Made by a program: the position numbers and the translations under genes. 64,000 nucleotides of DNA from Sphingomonas alba (GTDB taxonomy: Bacteria; Pseudomonadota; Alphaproteobacteria; Sphingomonadales; Sphingomonadaceae). The stretch lies in contig NZ_JAMGBD010000001.1 in the NCBI RefSeq assembly GCF_023516555.1, forward strand, positions 1,240,001 through 1,304,000, written 5' to 3'. This document shows, piece by piece, positions 43,513 through 52,729 of the stretch (positions within the stretch are counted from its first letter, which is position 1; every line of letters begins with the position of its first letter). The notes under the pieces were generated by a model. The model made no database searches. It had not been told where the DNA came from and worked only from the letters and a program-made list of their open reading frames with translations.

Positions 43513-45594
43513 ATGTCCTTGGTTCAGCCCCCGGTCGCAGAACGCCGGGACCATAGCTTCACCCACCATGGCGTGACGATCCACGACCCTTACGCCTGGC
43601 TCCGCGACGCCGGTTACCCGAATGTCACCGACGAGGAGGTGTTGGGCTACCTCAAGGCCGAGAACGCTTTTTTCGAAGCCGCTTTCGAAGAGCCGAACAA
43701 GGCGCTGATCGACACTGTGTTCGAGGAGATGAAGGGCCGCATCAAGGAGGACCTGTCGAGCGTCCCCATGGCCAATGGACCCTATGAATATTGGTGGGCC
43801 TTCCAGCCCGGCGCGCAATACCGCCAGTGGTTCCGCCGCAAGCTTGTCCTGAGCCAAGCCGAAGGGCTCGACGGCACGGGCGAAGAACTGATCTTCGACG
43901 AGGTCGCGGCCGCCGCCGGCCTCGACTATTTCCGCTTGGGGGCGATCGTCGCTTCGCCCGACCACAAATTGCTCGCCACCCTAGTCGATGACGACGGCTC
44001 GGAGCGCTTCAAGCTCCGCATCCGCGACATCGCGACGGCCAAGGACATCGAGACCGTGACGGAGGTCGGCATCGGCTCGCCCGTCTGGACCAGCGACAGC
44101 AAGGCCATCGTCTTCACCGAGGTTAACGAGCATTGGCGCAGCGACAAGGCCAAGCTCCACCGCCTCGGCGACGATCCGGCGAAGGCGCAAATTCTCTACG
44201 AAGAGCATGAGGACAAGGGCTTCTCGGTCGGCGTCGACCGCTCGCACGACAAGAGCCTCATCTTCATCTCCACGGGCGACAACACCTCCAACGAAGTGCG
44301 CTTCGTACCCGCCGACAATCCCGCCGCGGAGCAGGTGCTGGTCGCCCCCCGCCGCCCGAACTTCGAATATCAGTGCGACGCCGCCCACGGCCGCCTGTGG
44401 ATCGTCACCAACGACGAACACATCAATTTCCGGCTGGTTTCGGCACCCGTCGACAATCCCGGTAACTGGCGCGAGGAGATTGCCGGCTCCGACCGCACTT
44501 ACCTGCGCGGCGCCACTGCTTACCGCGACCATCTCGCATTGACGACGCGGGTCGACGGCCTCGACCAGCTAATCCTCCGCACCTACGAAGGAGCCGAGAA
44601 GCGTCTGCCGTTCAAGGAGGCCGCCTACAGCGCCTATTTCGGCGGCAATCCCGAGTTTGCTCCCCAGACCTACCGCATCGGTTACAGCTCGATGGTTACG
44701 CCGCCGACGGTCTACGATTATCATCCGGATGAAGATCGGCTGGAGGTTCGCCGGGTTCTCGAAATCCCGTCGGGCTACGACCCCGGCCTCTACGTCACCG
44801 AGCGCCGCATGATCGCCGCCCGCGACGGCGCCCAGGTCCCGGTGTCGATCCTCCGCCGCAAGGACTTCCCGCAGGACGGCTCGGGCAAGCTCTTTCTCTA
44901 CGGCTATGGCGCCTATGCCATCGCCATCCCGCCAAGCTTCAACACCAATCATTTCAGCTTGGTCGACCGCGGCTTCGCCTTCGCCATCGCCCATATCCGC
45001 GGCGGCGACGACCTCGGCCACGGCTGGTACCAGGACGGCAAGCTGGCGAAGCGCATCAACGCCTTCAACGATTTCGTCGACGTCGCCCGCGGCCTCGTCG
45101 AGCTCGGCTATGCCAAGGCCGGGAATATCGCCGCCGAAGGCCGTTCCGCCGGCGGCGAGCTGATGGGTGCGGTCGCCAACCAGGCGCCCGAGCTATGGGG
45201 CGCGATCATTGCAGGTGTGCCGTTCGTCGACGTCCTCAACACCATGCTCGACGATGAGCTGCCGCTGACCCCGGGCGAGTGGCCGGAATGGGGTAATCCC
45301 ATTACCGACAAGGCCGCGTTCGACCTGATCCGCAGCTACAGCCCTTACGACAATGTCGAGGCCAAGCCTTATCCGGCGATGCTGATCATGGGCGGCCTCC
45401 ACGACCCGCGCGTCACTTATTGGGAACCGGCGAAATGGGCCGCGAAGCTCCGCGCCACCAAGACCGATGACAATCTCCTGCTCCTAAAGACCGAGATGGG
45501 CGCGGGCCACGGCGGCAAGTCGGGCCGCTGGGACGCGCTGAAAGAAGACGCCGAGGCCTACACCTTCGTCCTCACCCAGTTGGGCGCTGCGTGA
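43513..45594 (+). CDS. ptrB: Oligopeptidase B (S9A prolyl oligopeptidase family)
   Basis: 693 residues. An N-terminal beta-propeller (DPYAWLRD...) is followed by the alpha/beta-hydrolase domain with GYGAYAIAIPPSF, the nucleophile Ser in AAEGRSAGGELMGAVANQ, and Asp/His in GLHDPRVTYWEPAKW and GAGHGGKSGR. Start ATG 43513 has AGGAAG 5 bases upstream. Around residues 112-120 the sequence LVLSQAEGL looks like an insertion: its DNA (43846-43867) matches a repeat found again at 47367. The following secreted peptidase gene overlaps the stop. Confidence 0.93.
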   Translation: MSLVQPPVAERRDHSFTHHGVTIHDPYAWLRDAGYPNVTDEEVLGYLKAENAFFEAAFEEPNKALIDTVFEEMKGRIKEDLSSVPMANGPYEYWWAFQPGAQYRQWFRRKLVLSQAEGLDGTGEELIFDEVAAAAGLDYFRLGAIVASPDHKLLATLVDDDGSERFKLRIRDIATAKDIETVTEVGIGSPVWTSDSKAIVFTEVNEHWRSDKAKLHRLGDDPAKAQILYEEHEDKGFSVGVDRSHDKSLIFISTGDNTSNEVRFVPADNPAAEQVLVAPRRPNFEYQCDAAHGRLWIVTNDEHINFRLVSAPVDNPGNWREEIAGSDRTYLRGATAYRDHLALTTRVDGLDQLILRTYEGAEKRLPFKEAAYSAYFGGNPEFAPQTYRIGYSSMVTPPTVYDYHPDEDRLEVRRVLEIPSGYDPGLYVTERRMIAARDGAQVPVSILRRKDFPQDGSGKLFLYGYGAYAIAIPPSFNTNHFSLVDRGFAFAIAHIRGGDDLGHGWYQDGKLAKRINAFNDFVDVARGLVELGYAKAGNIAAEGRSAGGELMGAVANQAPELWGAIIAGVPFVDVLNTMLDDELPLTPGEWPEWGNPITDKAAFDLIRSYSPYDNVEAKPYPAMLIMGGLHDPRVTYWEPAKWAAKLRATKTDDNLLLLKTEMGAGHGGKSGRWDALKEDAEAYTFVLTQLGAA
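43844..43867. repeat. Short dispersed repeat copy inside ptrB
   Basis: GTCCTGAGCCAAGCCGAAGGGC (43846-43867, given here as GTCCTGAGC and CGAAGGGC ends) differs at two positions from 47367-47388. It lies in the propeller-coding part of ptrB and keeps the reading frame. Confidence 0.55.
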
Positions 45595-46964
45595 GGGCAT
45601 TCCTCGCCCTCCTCGCCTTGCTGATCGCCGCCCCGGCGGCCGCCGAGCCGGTGCGGGTCACGGTGACGCGCGAAGGCGATGCCTTCATCGCCGATTATCG
45701 CCTGCCGATCGACGCATCCGGCTGGGGATTCTGGCGCTCGTCTCCCGCCGCCAGCGACAATCAGAGCTGGCGCCTCAAAAGCTGGAAGGTCCTGACCCCC
45801 GGCGTCACCCTTGAACGCCGCGGCCAGCAGGACGCCTTCGTCGGCATCGGCGGCCGGCCGGTGCCGCGCCGAGTCCGTGTTCGCCTGACGCCCTACACCG
45901 GCGAGGTGACCTCCAATTACGTGCCTGCCCTGCGACTTGGCGGCGACAGCATTGCCTTGTTCGACGGCCATTTCGCCTTGTTCGCGGTCGGCCGCGCCAA
46001 CCAGCTCGACCGGCTTCCGGCAGGATTCGACCCGCAGGCCGCGAAAGTCGGCGACTATGGCACCGCGATCGAGTTTCGTGGCCGCAACCTGCGCATCGCC
46101 GGCGATGCGGACGGCTATCGCAAGGGCGAGAGCGCCGGCGCCTACGGCCTGTTCGGCGTCCCTCGCGCCAGTGTCGCCAACGGCATCGCCACCGTCATCG
46201 ACAGCGAGCTTCCGAAATGGATCGCCGACGACCTGACCAGCTTCACGCCCCGGGTGATGGGCGCCATGACGGCGCGGCTCGGCCCGGCCGGCATCGGCCA
46301 GCCGACCGTGCTTGCCGCCTGGGAAGGCGGCGACCGCCAGGGCGCCAGCATGAATGGCGGCACCTTGAAAGGCCTCATCCTGATGCGCTTCGAGGGCCAG
46401 GCAGCGCTCCACGAGTTGCCCGCGCTGCGCAGCATGGCGCGCTGGTTCATCGCCCATGAAAGCTCGCACTTCTGGCTTGGCCAGGCGGTGGATTACGAAA
46501 GCGCCCGCGACAGCTGGATCATGGAGGGCGGCGCCGACTTGCTGGCGGTGCGCACGGTTGCCGCCTTGGACCCGACGTTCGACCGCACCAAGGTGTTGAA
46601 CGAAGCACTGGCCGACTGCTCGAAGCTCGCCGTGAAGCCTGTGGGAACGGCGATCGAACGCGGTGAGCCGCGCGCCAATTACGCCTGCGGCGCGATCTTC
46701 TCGCTGGTCGCCGAAAAAGCCAGCAAGGGGGATTTCTACGGCTTCGTTCGCAACCTCATCGCCGCCGGCCGCGCTACGCATACAGTCAACAGCGACCAAT
46801 GGCTGACGGCGCTCGACGCCACGGCCAGCAATCTCAGCCTGTCGCCGCCGATCCGCAAGCTGATCGAGCAGGGTTCCGCCAGGCCTGCTGACGATATCGC
46901 AGCGCTGCTCAAATCGGCTGGAATCCTCTACAAAGTCGACGCCAAGGGGTTGCCGCAGCTGTGA
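45591..46964 (+). CDS. Secreted HEXXH-type (M1-like gluzincin) peptidase, putative
   Basis: 457 residues from GTG 45591, overlapping the ptrB stop. A Sec signal peptide (FLALLALLIAAPAAA, cleavage near 18) precedes a beta-rich region. The zinc site is HESSH, followed 18 residues later by Glu in SWIMEGGADLLA, the spacing of gluzincins such as M1 and M61. Catalysis is plausible, but the family is not one I can name. It overlaps the thioesterase gene by 4 bases. Confidence 0.75.
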   Translation: MRAFLALLALLIAAPAAAEPVRVTVTREGDAFIADYRLPIDASGWGFWRSSPAASDNQSWRLKSWKVLTPGVTLERRGQQDAFVGIGGRPVPRRVRVRLTPYTGEVTSNYVPALRLGGDSIALFDGHFALFAVGRANQLDRLPAGFDPQAAKVGDYGTAIEFRGRNLRIAGDADGYRKGESAGAYGLFGVPRASVANGIATVIDSELPKWIADDLTSFTPRVMGAMTARLGPAGIGQPTVLAAWEGGDRQGASMNGGTLKGLILMRFEGQAALHELPALRSMARWFIAHESSHFWLGQAVDYESARDSWIMEGGADLLAVRTVAALDPTFDRTKVLNEALADCSKLAVKPVGTAIERGEPRANYACGAIFSLVAEKASKGDFYGFVRNLIAAGRATHTVNSDQWLTALDATASNLSLSPPIRKLIEQGSARPADDIAALLKSAGILYKVDAKGLPQL

Positions 46965-47356
46965 GGCCGATCTTCGAGATGAAGCTGCTGGCCGAACCCC
47001 AGCACATCGACGAGCTTGGCCACGTCAACAATGCCGTCTGGGTGCAATGGATGGAAACGGTCGCGGTCGCTCACTGGCGCAGCGTTGCCGACCCCAACCA
47101 CCAGGACGATTATGTCTGGGTCGTCGTCCGGCACGAGATCGATTACCTCCGCGCCGCTTTGGAAGGCGAGACGATCACCGCCCGCACCTGGGTCGGCGAC
47201 GCCCCCAAAGGCGCGCGCTTCGAGCGGAACATGGAATTCGTCGGCGAAGACGGAAAGATCAGGGTCCGCGCCCGCACCGACTGGGCAATCATCGACAAGG
47301 CCTCCGGCCGCCCGATCCGCGTTCCCGCGGATGTTGTCGCCCCCTTCATGGCCTAG
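46961..47356 (+). CDS. Hotdog-fold acyl-CoA thioesterase
   Basis: 131 residues from GTG 46961, overlapping the previous stop. HIDELGHVNNAVWVQWME is the 4-hydroxybenzoyl-CoA thioesterase-type signature with the catalytic Asp/Glu region; DYLRAALEGETITARTWV and RARTDWAIID complete the fold. Substrate unknown. Probably cotranscribed with the two peptidases upstream. Confidence 0.88.
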   Translation: MRPIFEMKLLAEPQHIDELGHVNNAVWVQWMETVAVAHWRSVADPNHQDDYVWVVVRHEIDYLRAALEGETITARTWVGDAPKGARFERNMEFVGEDGKIRVRARTDWAIIDKASGRPIRVPADVVAPFMA

Positions 47357-47366
47357 CCCTGCGCTC

Positions 47367-47388
47367 GTCCTGAGCGAAGTCGAAGGGC
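47367..47388. repeat. Short dispersed repeat copy, intergenic
   Basis: GTCCTGAGCGAAG followed by TCGAAGGGC lies between the thioesterase and maiA genes. It matches 20 of 22 bases of the copy in ptrB (43846-43867). The motif CCTGAGCGAAGTCGAAGG is, as I recall, widely dispersed in sphingomonad genomes. Confidence 0.6.
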
Positions 47389-47437
47389 GCTGGCAGAACG
47401 CATTTCAGATTCGAACCGACCGCGCTACACTCCCCCC

Positions 47438-48088
47438 ATGGGCCAAACCGTCCTCTACGATTACTTCCGCTCCTCCGCCGCCTATCGCGTGCGGATCGCG
47501 CTCAACCTCAAGGGTGTCGATTATGAGCGGCGGCCGGTCAGCCTGGTCGATGGCGCGCAAAAATCCGATGAATATCGTGCGCTCAACCCGCAAGGCCTGG
47601 TGCCGATGCTGGAGATCGACGGCCTCAAGCTGACCCAGACCCTTTCGATCATGGTCTATCTCGACCAGACGCGGCCCGAGCCGCTCCTGATGCCGCGCGA
47701 CCCCGCCGACGGCGCCCATGTCCGCGGCATGGCGCTCGCCATCGCCTGCGACATCCATCCTTTGAATAACCTGCGCGTCCTCAAGTATTTGAAGGGCGAG
47801 CTCGGACAGGAGCAGGAAGCGATCGATCGTTGGTACGCCCATTGGGTGAACGAGGGCCTCGCCGCTTTGGAAGCCATCGCCGCGCCGCGTGCCGGCGCAT
47901 TCCTTTTCGGCGACACGCCGACCATCGCCGACGTCTGCCTGGTGCCGCAGCTCTACAATGCGCGGCGCTTCAACATTCCGATCACGCCCTACCCGACCCT
48001 GCGCCGCGCCGATGAAACGGCGAGCGCCCTCCCCGCCTTCGCCGCGGCCCATCCGGACCGCGTCGCCCAAGAGGAAGCCGTCCAATGA
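47438..48088 (+). CDS. maiA: Maleylacetoacetate isomerase (zeta-class GST)
   Basis: 216 residues. Glutathione-dependent cis-trans isomerisation of maleylacetoacetate to fumarylacetoacetate in homogentisate breakdown. The zeta signature SSAAYRVRIAL (with the catalytic Ser), NPQGLVPMLEIDG, and DIHPLNNLRV are all present. Hydrolysis of the product could involve the FAH-family protein at 5252. It overlaps the class II aldolase gene by 4 bases. Confidence 0.93.
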   Translation: MGQTVLYDYFRSSAAYRVRIALNLKGVDYERRPVSLVDGAQKSDEYRALNPQGLVPMLEIDGLKLTQTLSIMVYLDQTRPEPLLMPRDPADGAHVRGMALAIACDIHPLNNLRVLKYLKGELGQEQEAIDRWYAHWVNEGLAALEAIAAPRAGAFLFGDTPTIADVCLVPQLYNARRFNIPITPYPTLRRADETASALPAFAAAHPDRVAQEEAVQ

Positions 48089-48900
48089 ACCGAGTCGACG
48101 CCATCAACCGTGGCATGGATGATTTGAAGACTCTCGAAGAGGTCGAAATCCCGTCGCTGAAGGGTAAGGTCAGCGAGGAGGAGTGGAAGATCCGCGTCGA
48201 TCTCGCCGCCGCCTACCGGCTTGTCGCGCATTATGGCTGGGACGACCTCATTTTCACGCACCTCTCGGCGCGCATCCCGGGACCGGAACATCACTTCCTC
48301 TTGAACCCGTACAACCTAATGTTCGAGGAAGTGACGGCGAGCTCGCTGGTCAAGGTCGACACGAATGGCAATGCCGTCGAGCCTACGCCGTTCATCACCA
48401 ATCCGGCCGGCTTCACCATCCATTCCGCCATTCACATGGCCCGCGAAGACGCCCATGCGGTCATGCACCTCCACACACCGCACGGGCAGGCGGTCAGCGC
48501 CCATGCCGACGGCCTGCTGCCGCTCACCCAGACCGCCATGCTGATCCGCGAGGACACGGCCTTCCACGATTATGAGGGAGTCGCCGTCGACCTCGACGAG
48601 CGGGAGCGGCTGGTCGAGCATCTCGGCACCAAGAACCTGATGATTCTGCGTAACCACGGCACTTTGGCGGTCGGGCCCAGCGTCGGCGAATGCTTCGTCC
48701 GCCTCTATTATATGGAGCGGGCCTGCCAGGCGCAGATCATGGCGCTGTCGGCCGGCGAGAACGTCAACAACCCACCTCAAGGCGCTCCCGAAGTCGCCGC
48801 CGAGCAGGGCGCCGTCGGCATCACCCTCGCCGCGAAATTCCTCGCCTGGCCGGCCCTGCTCCGCAAAGCCTACCGCCTCGACCCCAGCTTCGCGAGCTGA
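48085..48900 (+). CDS. Class II aldolase/adducin family protein
   Basis: 271 residues. The metal-binding histidines are visible in [12 protein letters not shown] and [10 protein letters not shown], with [10 protein letters not shown] at the N-terminal side. Members include fuculose-phosphate aldolase and many uncharacterised bacterial adducin-head-like proteins. The substrate cannot be inferred. Coupled to maiA by overlap and followed at once by lldD. Confidence 0.9.
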   Translation: MNRVDAINRGMDDLKTLEEVEIPSLKGKVSEEEWKIRVDLAAAYRLVAHYGWDDLIFTHLSARIPGPEHHFLLNPYNLMFEEVTASSLVKVDTNGNAVEPTPFITNPAGFTIHSAIHMAREDAHAVMHLHTPHGQAVSAHADGLLPLTQTAMLIREDTAFHDYEGVAVDLDERERLVEHLGTKNLMILRNHGTLAVGPSVGECFVRLYYMERACQAQIMALSAGENVNNPPQGAPEVAAEQGAVGITLAAKFLAWPALLRKAYRLDPSFAS

Positions 48901-48901
48901 G

Positions 48902-50050
48902 TTGGCGAAGGGGGCGGCATCGGTCAGCGACTTTCGTGCGCTCGCGAAAGCGCGGCTGCCGCATTTCCTGTTCGAATATATCGACGGCGGTTCCTACGAC
49001 GAGGTGACGCTTGACCGGAACGTCGAGGATTTGCGTGCGATTGCCTTGAAGCAGCGCGTCATGCGGGACGTCTCCGAACTTGATCTGTCGACGTTATTGT
49101 TCGGCCACACATGGGATTTGCCCGTGGGGCTTGGGCCGGTCGGCATGTCCGGCATGTACGCCCGGCGAGGTGAAGTACAGGCGGCGAGGGCCGCCACCGC
49201 CGCCGGCGTTCCATTTTCCTTGTCGACCTTGAGCGTCTGCTCGATCCGCGAAGTCGCGCGGGAGCTGGCGCGGCCCTTCTGGCTGCAGCTCTACATGGTC
49301 AAGGACCGCGCCTTCCTCGAGGACTTACTGCAGATCGGACGTGACTCCGGTTGCTCGGCGCTGCTCCTGACCGTCGACCTGCCGGTGTCCGGCAGCCGCT
49401 ACCGCGACGTCCGCTCCGGCCTCGCCGTCCCTGCCAGCGGCGGCGCTTCGTTCCGTCGCTTCTGCCAGTCGGCACTGCGGCCGGGATGGGCGTGGGACGT
49501 CGGGCTGAACGGCCGCCCGCACGGCCTCGGCAACCTCGAGCCGGTGCTCGGCAAGAATAGCGGGCTTGAGGATTATTTCGGCTGGATCGCGAAGAACTTC
49601 GATCCGTCCATCACCTGGGCCGACCTCGCCTGGGTGCGCCAGCGCTGGGAAGGTCCGATCATCATCAAGGGCATTCTCGACCCGGAGGACGCCCATGCCG
49701 CGGTCAGCCATGGCGCCGACGGCATTGTCGTTTCCAACCACGGCGGCCGCCAGCTCGACGGTGCCCTATCCAGTGCCAAAGCGCTGCCGCGAATCGCCGA
49801 TGCGGTTGCGGGCCGGATCCCGATCCTCGTCGATGGCGGCGTCCGCTCCGGTCTCGACGTCGTCCGAATGCTGGCGCTCGGCGCAGATTTCGTCCTGATG
49901 GGCCGTGCCTGGGCCTATGCCCTCGCCGCTGACGGCGAACGCGGCGTCGCCCACATGCTGAAGCTGGTCGAAGCGGAAATACGCGCGGCGATGGCCCTCA
50001 CCGGATGCCGAAGCATCCGGGAGATCGATCGCGCCATTTTGGCAGAATGA
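48902..50050 (+). CDS. lldD: L-lactate dehydrogenase, FMN-dependent (LldD type)
   Basis: 382 residues from TTG 48902, one base after the aldolase stop. Oxidises L-lactate to pyruvate at the membrane, feeding quinones. Motifs: [74 protein letters not shown], and the catalytic His in [11 protein letters not shown]. The related family includes glycolate and mandelate oxidases, but the RP(H)..GN segment fits LldD. No ATG gives this N terminus. Confidence 0.92.
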   Translation: MAKGAASVSDFRALAKARLPHFLFEYIDGGSYDEVTLDRNVEDLRAIALKQRVMRDVSELDLSTLLFGHTWDLPVGLGPVGMSGMYARRGEVQAARAATAAGVPFSLSTLSVCSIREVARELARPFWLQLYMVKDRAFLEDLLQIGRDSGCSALLLTVDLPVSGSRYRDVRSGLAVPASGGASFRRFCQSALRPGWAWDVGLNGRPHGLGNLEPVLGKNSGLEDYFGWIAKNFDPSITWADLAWVRQRWEGPIIIKGILDPEDAHAAVSHGADGIVVSNHGGRQLDGALSSAKALPRIADAVAGRIPILVDGGVRSGLDVVRMLALGADFVLMGRAWAYALAADGERGVAHMLKLVEAEIRAAMALTGCRSIREIDRAILAE

Positions 50051-50051
50051 A

Positions 50052-50128
50052 TGGTCGGGGAGAGAGGATTCGAACCTCCGGCCCCTGCCTCCCGAAGACA
50101 GTGCTCTACCAGGCTGAGCTACTCCCCG
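50052..50128 (-). tRNA. tRNA-Pro (anticodon CGG)
   Basis: Minus strand: acceptor CGGGGAG/CTCCCCG, D arm GCTCAGCCTGGTAGAGC, anticodon stem CTGTC/GGCAG (one G-T pair) around TTCGGGA giving CGG (codon CCG), T arm with GGTTCGAATCC, and encoded CCA. 77 bases. Confidence 0.95.
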
Positions 50129-50217
50129 ACCGGAACCCGCGGGTGCGACGGATGGTCGCAGCGGGAGCCAAGGCGCGGGCTACATAGATTGGGGTTTCAG
50201 ATAGCGCAACCCAAGGA

Positions 50218-51534
50218 TCAGCTTGGGCGGCCAAGCACTTTCATCCAGTCGCCATGGCGCACGAATTTCTCGCGCGGGCTGCCCGGTCGCGCCTGCGCCT
50301 CCTCGGCCCGTTCGATGGCGCGCCAGTCCTCGAAGCTCGTTGCTTCCACGCCGCGCTCCTGAAGCAGCGCGTCGAGCCCTTCACCGCCCGGCTTGTCGCC
50401 GTCCGACCCGGCCGGCATCGCCGCCGCGACCTGCTCCGCGACTTCATAGCCATCAGGCCGGTTGGTCCCGATCGTCCCGGTCGGCCCCCGCCGCGCCCAG
50501 CCGACGCAATAAAGCCCGTCGCTGATCTGGCCGTGGTCGTTCAAGTAATGGCCGTGCTTGTCGTCATGGGGCACGCCGGCCAGCGGCGGCGTCGAATAGC
50601 CGATGGCGGTGATGATAAGGCTCGCCGGCACCTCGTAGGTTTCGCCGGTTCCTACAGCCCGCCCCTCCTCGTCCAGCCGGGTCCGCTCGACGATAATCCG
50701 CTCCGCACTTTCGTCGCCCTCGATCCGTAAGGGTTTGGCAAAAAAGTCAAAAATCATGCGTTTGGGCTTTTTGGAATCCACTGCAGTGCCCGCGAACTCC
50801 CTGAGAATCGTGATCGATTTGCGATGCCCCGGCTCCAGCGCCTCGTCGGCTTCGACGGGGGGGAAGTCGGCCGCATCGACCTCGGGCGAAGCCTCCTCGA
50901 GATGCCCCAGCTCGCCCAATTCCTTCGGCGTCATCGCAATCTGGTGCGGCCCACGCCGGCCGAGGATGGTGATGGTCCGGATCAACGATCTGCCCAGCGC
51001 ATCGAGCGCATGACCGACGATGTCGGAGCCTTCGAACTCGTGGCCGGTCTTCGACAGGATGCGAGCGCAGTCGAGGGCCACATTGCCGTTGCCGATCACC
51101 GCTGCATGGGTGCCGCCAAGCGGCGGGTCGAGGTCGACGAAATCGGGATGGCCGTTATACCAGCCGACAAACTCGGCCGAGCCTACGACGCCAGGCAATT
51201 CCTCGCCCGGAATGCCGAGCTTGCGGTCGCGCGGAGCGCCGGTCGCGAGAATGACGGCGTCGTACAGTTTCGTCAGATCATCAATGGCAAGGTCGTTGCC
51301 GATGGTGACGTTGCCGACGAAGCGGACGGTGTCGGTCTCGGCAACCTTGTCGTAACGCTTGGAAACGGCCTTCAACGACTGGTGGTCCGGTGCGACTCCG
51401 AAGCGGATCAGCCCATAGGGAACGGCGTAGCGATCGAGGATGTCGATGCGGGCCTGATCGCCATAGGCCTTGGCCAAGGCCTCCGCGGTATAGAACCCGG
51501 CCGGCCCCGAGCCGACAATCGCGAAATGCCGCAT
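50218..51534 (-). CDS. Ferredoxin-NADP reductase, adrenodoxin-reductase/FprA type
   Basis: 438 residues from ATG 51534 (MRHFAIVGSGPAGFYTAEAL, the FAD-binding start; 18 extra upstream residues rejected). NADP-binding GNGNVALDCARIL and GRRGPHQIAMTPKEL, and C-terminal GWARRGPTGTIGTNRPDG, identify the mitochondrial-type ferredoxin-NADP reductase. It passes electrons between NADPH and a ferredoxin, for example for P450 or Fe-S cluster work. The PHA-system gene lies just upstream on the same strand. Confidence 0.93.
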   Translation of the reverse strand: MRHFAIVGSGPAGFYTAEALAKAYGDQARIDILDRYAVPYGLIRFGVAPDHQSLKAVSKRYDKVAETDTVRFVGNVTIGNDLAIDDLTKLYDAVILATGAPRDRKLGIPGEELPGVVGSAEFVGWYNGHPDFVDLDPPLGGTHAAVIGNGNVALDCARILSKTGHEFEGSDIVGHALDALGRSLIRTITILGRRGPHQIAMTPKELGELGHLEEASPEVDAADFPPVEADEALEPGHRKSITILREFAGTAVDSKKPKRMIFDFFAKPLRIEGDESAERIIVERTRLDEEGRAVGTGETYEVPASLIITAIGYSTPPLAGVPHDDKHGHYLNDHGQISDGLYCVGWARRGPTGTIGTNRPDGYEVAEQVAAAMPAGSDGDKPGGEGLDALLQERGVEATSFEDWRAIERAEEAQARPGSPREKFVRHGDWMKVLGRPS

Positions 51535-51589
51535 GCACGCCTCCGCCTGTTGTTCGGCGGAACCTATAGCCAAAGCGGCCCCGCGCAAG

Positions 51590-51907
51590 TCAGGCCTTGG
51601 TTTTGTCCTCTAGGAGGTCAGGCGCCTTCGACTTGATGGCGGCTGCGATCGGCGCGGCGAGCATTCCCAGCATGCCGGCCAGCTCGACATGAACCCGGGC
51701 GGCCGTGTCCTCGACGGTGATCGACGCGTCGACCGCCTGCCCGAGCGCGCTGATGCCGAGGTCGAGGCGGTCGCCGACCCAGTTCGAAGTCACTGCGGCA
51801 CCGCCCGGAATGTGCCTCTGCAGCGAACCGATGTTGGCAGCGATGCGGCGCCGGGCCTCTTCACGGCCGAGCTTGTGGGGGACGGAAACGTCGATGGGCT
51901 GAGTCAT
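51590..51907 (-). CDS. Polyhydroxyalkanoic acid system family protein
   Basis: 105 residues from ATG 51907 (MTQPIDVSVPHKLGREEARRRI). The VPHKLGREEARRRIAANI start and the GMLGMLAAPIAAAIKSKAPDLL end match the small PHA-granule-region family, found in many proteobacteria with or without PHA synthesis. Its exact role is not settled. phaB is the only other PHA-related gene visible in the window. Confidence 0.85.
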   Translation of the reverse strand: MTQPIDVSVPHKLGREEARRRIAANIGSLQRHIPGGAAVTSNWVGDRLDLGISALGQAVDASITVEDTAARVHVELAGMLGMLAAPIAAAIKSKAPDLLEDKTKA

Positions 51908-51969
51908 AAGCGAGACGTGCGATGCGATCCGCGGTTTTTCAAGCGGCGCGGCACTGATATCGTCACGCG

Positions 51970-52668
51970 ATGCGCGCGCTGCTTGCTTTGTTGATGTTGG
52001 TCCTGGCCGTGCCGTCGGCCGCCCAAGCACCGGTCTTCAACCCCGCCGCCAACTACATCACGCCCGGCCAGGACGAGCCCGGCTACCGCGCCTGGGTCGC
52101 GGCGAATCCTTATCGGGCGCTCTATGTGAAGGCCTTCGATACGTATCTAACGACCTATGGCGCAGGCGGCGTGGTTCCGACTTGGCAGCTCTTGCGGACT
52201 GCGACCGACTGGTCGCGGTGCAGCGCCCAGCCCTTCGAGGTACCGCCGACCCAGGCCTGGCCGAACATTGTCGCAGCGTTGCGCTATGTCGGCGCTTACG
52301 TCGTGCCAAAGCTAGGCCCGGTCGAGGCGGTCTCGGTCTACCGCAACCCGGCACTCAACGCCTGCGCCGGCGGAGCATACGAGAGCACTCATAAGACCAT
52401 GGGCGCGATCGACATGGTGCCGCTTACGCCGATCACACGGGAAGCACTGATGACACGGCTGTGCGGCATCCATGAGAAAAGCGGTGAGCGCTTCTTGATC
52501 GGCCTCGGACTCTACAAGGGCCTGCGCTTCCACATCGACGCCAAGAAGTTTCGCGAGTGGGGCATGGAAGGCACCCAAGGCCATTTTGGCTGCGGCGCGG
52601 TACTGGCCGAAGGGCCGATGCCGTACGTCGAAAGCTCAGCCGTGGTGACGACCCCCCAACAGCCGTAG
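51970..52668 (+). CDS. Secreted M15-like D-Ala-D-Ala carboxypeptidase-type protein, putative
   Basis: 232 residues. Signal peptide (LLALLMLVLAVPSAAQA) then a domain with SVYRNPALNACAGG, the Ser-x-His...Asp pattern STHKTMGAID (Ser139, His141, Asp148) and a later HID (188-190). These are the zinc-ligand arrangements of M15 peptidases. Such enzymes trim peptidoglycan peptides in the periplasm. The N-terminal 100 residues are not recognised. It is followed by an M28 peptidase on the same strand. Confidence 0.75.
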   Translation: MRALLALLMLVLAVPSAAQAPVFNPAANYITPGQDEPGYRAWVAANPYRALYVKAFDTYLTTYGAGGVVPTWQLLRTATDWSRCSAQPFEVPPTQAWPNIVAALRYVGAYVVPKLGPVEAVSVYRNPALNACAGGAYESTHKTMGAIDMVPLTPITREALMTRLCGIHEKSGERFLIGLGLYKGLRFHIDAKKFREWGMEGTQGHFGCGAVLAEGPMPYVESSAVVTTPQQP

Positions 52669-52729
52669 GCCTTGCGGCGAGCCCGCTTCCCGACCATCGT
52701 GCCGCCCGAATTTAGTTTGGGGAGGCTCC

